Shown here: positions 62,070 through 64,000 of the stretch, one piece after another
Position numbering within the stretch: the stretch's first letter is position 1
Layout of the letters: the number at the start of each line of letters is the position of its first letter
Source: Pseudothioglobus sp905182815
GTDB lineage: Bacteria > Pseudomonadota > Gammaproteobacteria > PS1 > Pseudothioglobaceae
DNA length: 64,000 bases
Direction of reading: 5' to 3'
Assembly (NCBI RefSeq): GCF_048087625.1
Contig: NZ_CP159805.1
Coordinates: 558,001-622,000, forward strand
Position numbers and translations under genes: made by a program
The notes under the pieces: model-generated
Databases searched by the model: none
What the model saw: only the letters and a program-made list of their open reading frames with translations
What the model was told of the DNA's origin: nothing

Positions 62070-62184
62070 AGCGTGTTAATATACCTTTAAAGTAAGCTTT
62101 CAAAAGTTATTTAAAGTCTTAATTTTGACTTAGACAACGGCGCTATCAAGGTAAAATTGATTTTTTTGTTTTTAATATTGTAGT

Positions 62185-64000
62185 ATGCCAAACGTAACTC
62201 TGCCTGACGGCACAGTCAAATCTTACGAGCAAGCGCTTACCGTTGCTCAGGTTGCATCTTCAATAGGCTCTGGTCTCGCTAAGGCTGCTATTGCTGGTGA
62301 AATTGATGGCCAAATGGTTGACATGTCTTTCCTTATTGAGAGCGATGCAGCGCTTGCAATTATTACTAATAAAGACGAGAGGGCGCTTGAAGTTATTCGT
62401 CATTCTACTGCCCACCTATTAGCGCAAGCCACTCAGCAGCTCTATCCAAAGGCCCAGGTAACTATTGGCCCTGTCATTGATAATGGGTTCTATTATGACT
62501 TTGCTTATAAAGATGGTTTTTCAGAGCAAGACCTTGCAAAGATTGAAAAAAAGATGAACGCGATTGTTAAGCAAAACCTACCGATTGAGAGAATGGAAAT
62601 GAGCCGTGAAGAGGCGGTTAAATTTTTCAAGTCAAAGGGTGAACTTTATAAAGCAGAGATTATTGAATCGATTCCTTCTAATGAGGCTTTATCGCTATAC
62701 AAGCAGGGTGACTTTGTAGACCTTTGTCGCGGCCCTCATGTACCCTCAACCAGTAAACTTAAAGCGTTCAAGTTAATGAAGCTCGCTGGCGCTTATTGGC
62801 GTGGTGACTCGAACAATGAAATGCTTCAAAGAGTTTACGGAACGGCTTGGGAAAATAAGGATGACCTAGAAACTCATCTGCATCGTTTGAAAGAGGCTGA
62901 AAAAAGAGACCACAGGAAGATTGGTAAGACTCAAGATCTTTTTCATACTCAGGAGGAGTCCCCAGGTATGGTTTTTTGGCACCCTAAGGGATGGACTCTG
63001 TATCAAATAATTGTCCAGTATATGAGCCAAGTTTTCAAAGACAATGATTATCTTGAGGTTCACACACCTGAGGTGATGGATAGATCAATGTGGGAAAAGT
63101 CAGGCCACTGGGATAAGTTTGGTGATGCAATGTTTACAACGCACTCAGAGAATCGTGACTACGCGATTAAGCCAATGAACTGTCCTGGCCATGTCCAGAT
63201 TTATAAGCAAGGTCTTAAGTCATATCGTGATCTACCGTTGCGCTTAGCTGAGTTTGGGTCGTGTCATCGCAATGAGCCTTCTGGAACACTTCACGGACTT
63301 ATGAGGGTTCGAAATTTTGTTCAGGATGATGCTCATATTTTTTGCACAATCGATCAGATACAAGACGAAGTCTCTAAATTTATTGATCTTACGTTTAAAG
63401 TTTATAAACAGTTTGGTTTTGAAAACATTGATATTAAACTCTCAACCAGACCCGAAAAGCGAGTCGGCTCTGACGAGGATTGGGATAAAGCAGAAGCATC
63501 ATTGTCTGAAGCATTAGATGCAAAAGGAATAAATTGGGAACTTCAAGAGGGTGAAGGCGCCTTTTATGGCCCTAAAGTAGAATTTGTTTTGAAAGACTGC
63601 TTAGATCGTGAATGGCAGTGCGGCACAATACAGGCTGACTTTTCCATGCCAGGTAGGCTTGATGCTCAGTATATTGCTGAAGATGGTACTAAACAAGTAC
63701 CCGTTATGCTTCATAGAGTAATTGTTGGCTCAATTGAGCGATTTACAGGAATGTTAATTGAACATTACGAAGGTGCATTTCCATCATGGCTTTCGCCAAT
63801 TCAAGCTGTTATTCTTAATATTTCTGAAAAACAAGAAGAATTTAGTAAAAATGTAGAGAAGAATCTAAAAAAACAAGGACTTAGAGTCATTTCAGACTTG
63901 CGTAATGAGAAGATAGGCTTTAAAATACGCGAGCACTCGATGCAACGCTATCCTTATATTTTAGTTGTTGGCGATCGAGAAGTAGAAAATAACCAGGTGT
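62185..64000 (+). CDS. thrS: Threonyl-tRNA synthetase (3' end beyond window)
   Basis: Partial: 605 codons from ATG at 62185 to the edge; the family is about 640 aa, so about 35 residues are missing. An N-terminal TGS domain (PNVTLPDGTVKSYEQA) leads into the editing domain (HSTAHLLAQA). The class II catalytic core has FGSCHRNEPSGTLHGLMRVR and the zinc site Cys in MNCPGH. The C-terminal anticodon domain begins near 63780. In many gammaproteobacteria infC follows; here it would be outside. Confidence 0.97.
   Translation, partial: MPNVTLPDGTVKSYEQALTVAQVASSIGSGLAKAAIAGEIDGQMVDMSFLIESDAALAIITNKDERALEVIRHSTAHLLAQATQQLYPKAQVTIGPVIDNGFYYDFAYKDGFSEQDLAKIEKKMNAIVKQNLPIERMEMSREEAVKFFKSKGELYKAEIIESIPSNEALSLYKQGDFVDLCRGPHVPSTSKLKAFKLMKLAGAYWRGDSNNEMLQRVYGTAWENKDDLETHLHRLKEAEKRDHRKIGKTQDLFHTQEESPGMVFWHPKGWTLYQIIVQYMSQVFKDNDYLEVHTPEVMDRSMWEKSGHWDKFGDAMFTTHSENRDYAIKPMNCPGHVQIYKQGLKSYRDLPLRLAEFGSCHRNEPSGTLHGLMRVRNFVQDDAHIFCTIDQIQDEVSKFIDLTFKVYKQFGFENIDIKLSTRPEKRVGSDEDWDKAEASLSEALDAKGINWELQEGEGAFYGPKVEFVLKDCLDREWQCGTIQADFSMPGRLDAQYIAEDGTKQVPVMLHRVIVGSIERFTGMLIEHYEGAFPSWLSPIQAVILNISEKQEEFSKNVEKNLKKQGLRVISDLRNEKIGFKIREHSMQRYPYILVVGDREVENNQV

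Noticed and set aside
1..64000. CRISPR array, IS element or prophage
   Set aside because: No regularly spaced repeats, transposase, integrase or phage structural genes are seen on either strand.

Overview
This window looks like an AT-rich, gene-dense chromosome segment of a marine, free-living gammaproteobacterium. The best fit is the SUP05 / Arctic96BD-19 ('Candidatus Thioglobus'-like) lineage. That placement is an inference from three things: a proteorhodopsin-family gene, gammaproteobacterial gene orders (hisS-yfgM-der, a yqiB-cpdA pair, rpsF-rpsR-rplI-dnaB, ccmC-D-E-G), and low GC with short spacers. No rRNA is present to confirm it. No gene-free stretch exceeds about 240 bases. I see no IS element, prophage or CRISPR array.

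Layout. 0-6 kb: a five-gene cluster of a rhodopsin with an unusual D-T-L motif, a long SPFH/flotillin-like protein, a large subunit resembling N,N-dimethylformamidase, and two tandem small-subunit-like proteins. It ends at a nested inverted repeat. 6-11.5 kb: nearly complete molybdenum cofactor synthesis set (mogA, moaD, moaA, moaC, moeA, mobA, moaE). 11.5-16.8 kb: a YczE-like membrane protein, a PhyH dioxygenase with a TSUP exporter, aspartase, and a small XRE regulator between two membrane-protein genes with a repeat operator. 16.8-25 kb: pdxB-ung, tpm with a membrane-tailed cold shock protein and a lytic transglycosylase lipoprotein, an MsbA-like exporter, pyrG and a DadA-like oxidase. 25-33 kb: a long minus-strand housekeeping block from der to rpsF. 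33-37.8 kb: cutC, a stand-alone GT51 enzyme, tsaB, part of the cytochrome c maturation set, HU, and tRNA-Val and tRNA-Asp.

38-46 kb is more accessory: MATE exporter, TolA-C-like secreted protein, small membrane proteins, a quinone oxidoreductase divergent from an HxlR regulator, a DoxX operon divergent from a LysR regulator, and an EamA transporter that appears to have landed on a small secreted-protein gene. 46-48 kb holds glnK-amtB behind a leader with two terminator-like hairpins. The PII protein has Phe where the uridylylated Tyr51 normally sits. 48-56 kb: a DoeB-like deacylase, a threonine aldolase, ppiD, fabI, lspA and recJ. 56-62 kb: secreted unknowns, a DUF1501/DUF1800 pair and an MFS transporter. 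thrS runs off the right edge.

The strongest candidates for something undescribed are (1) the rhodopsin-flotillin-formamidase cluster, which may couple a light-responsive membrane protein and a membrane scaffold to cleavage of an amide or formamide-type substrate, and (2) the glnK-amtB unit, where RNA attenuation may stand in for the missing PII uridylylation site. Both readings are inference from sequence.
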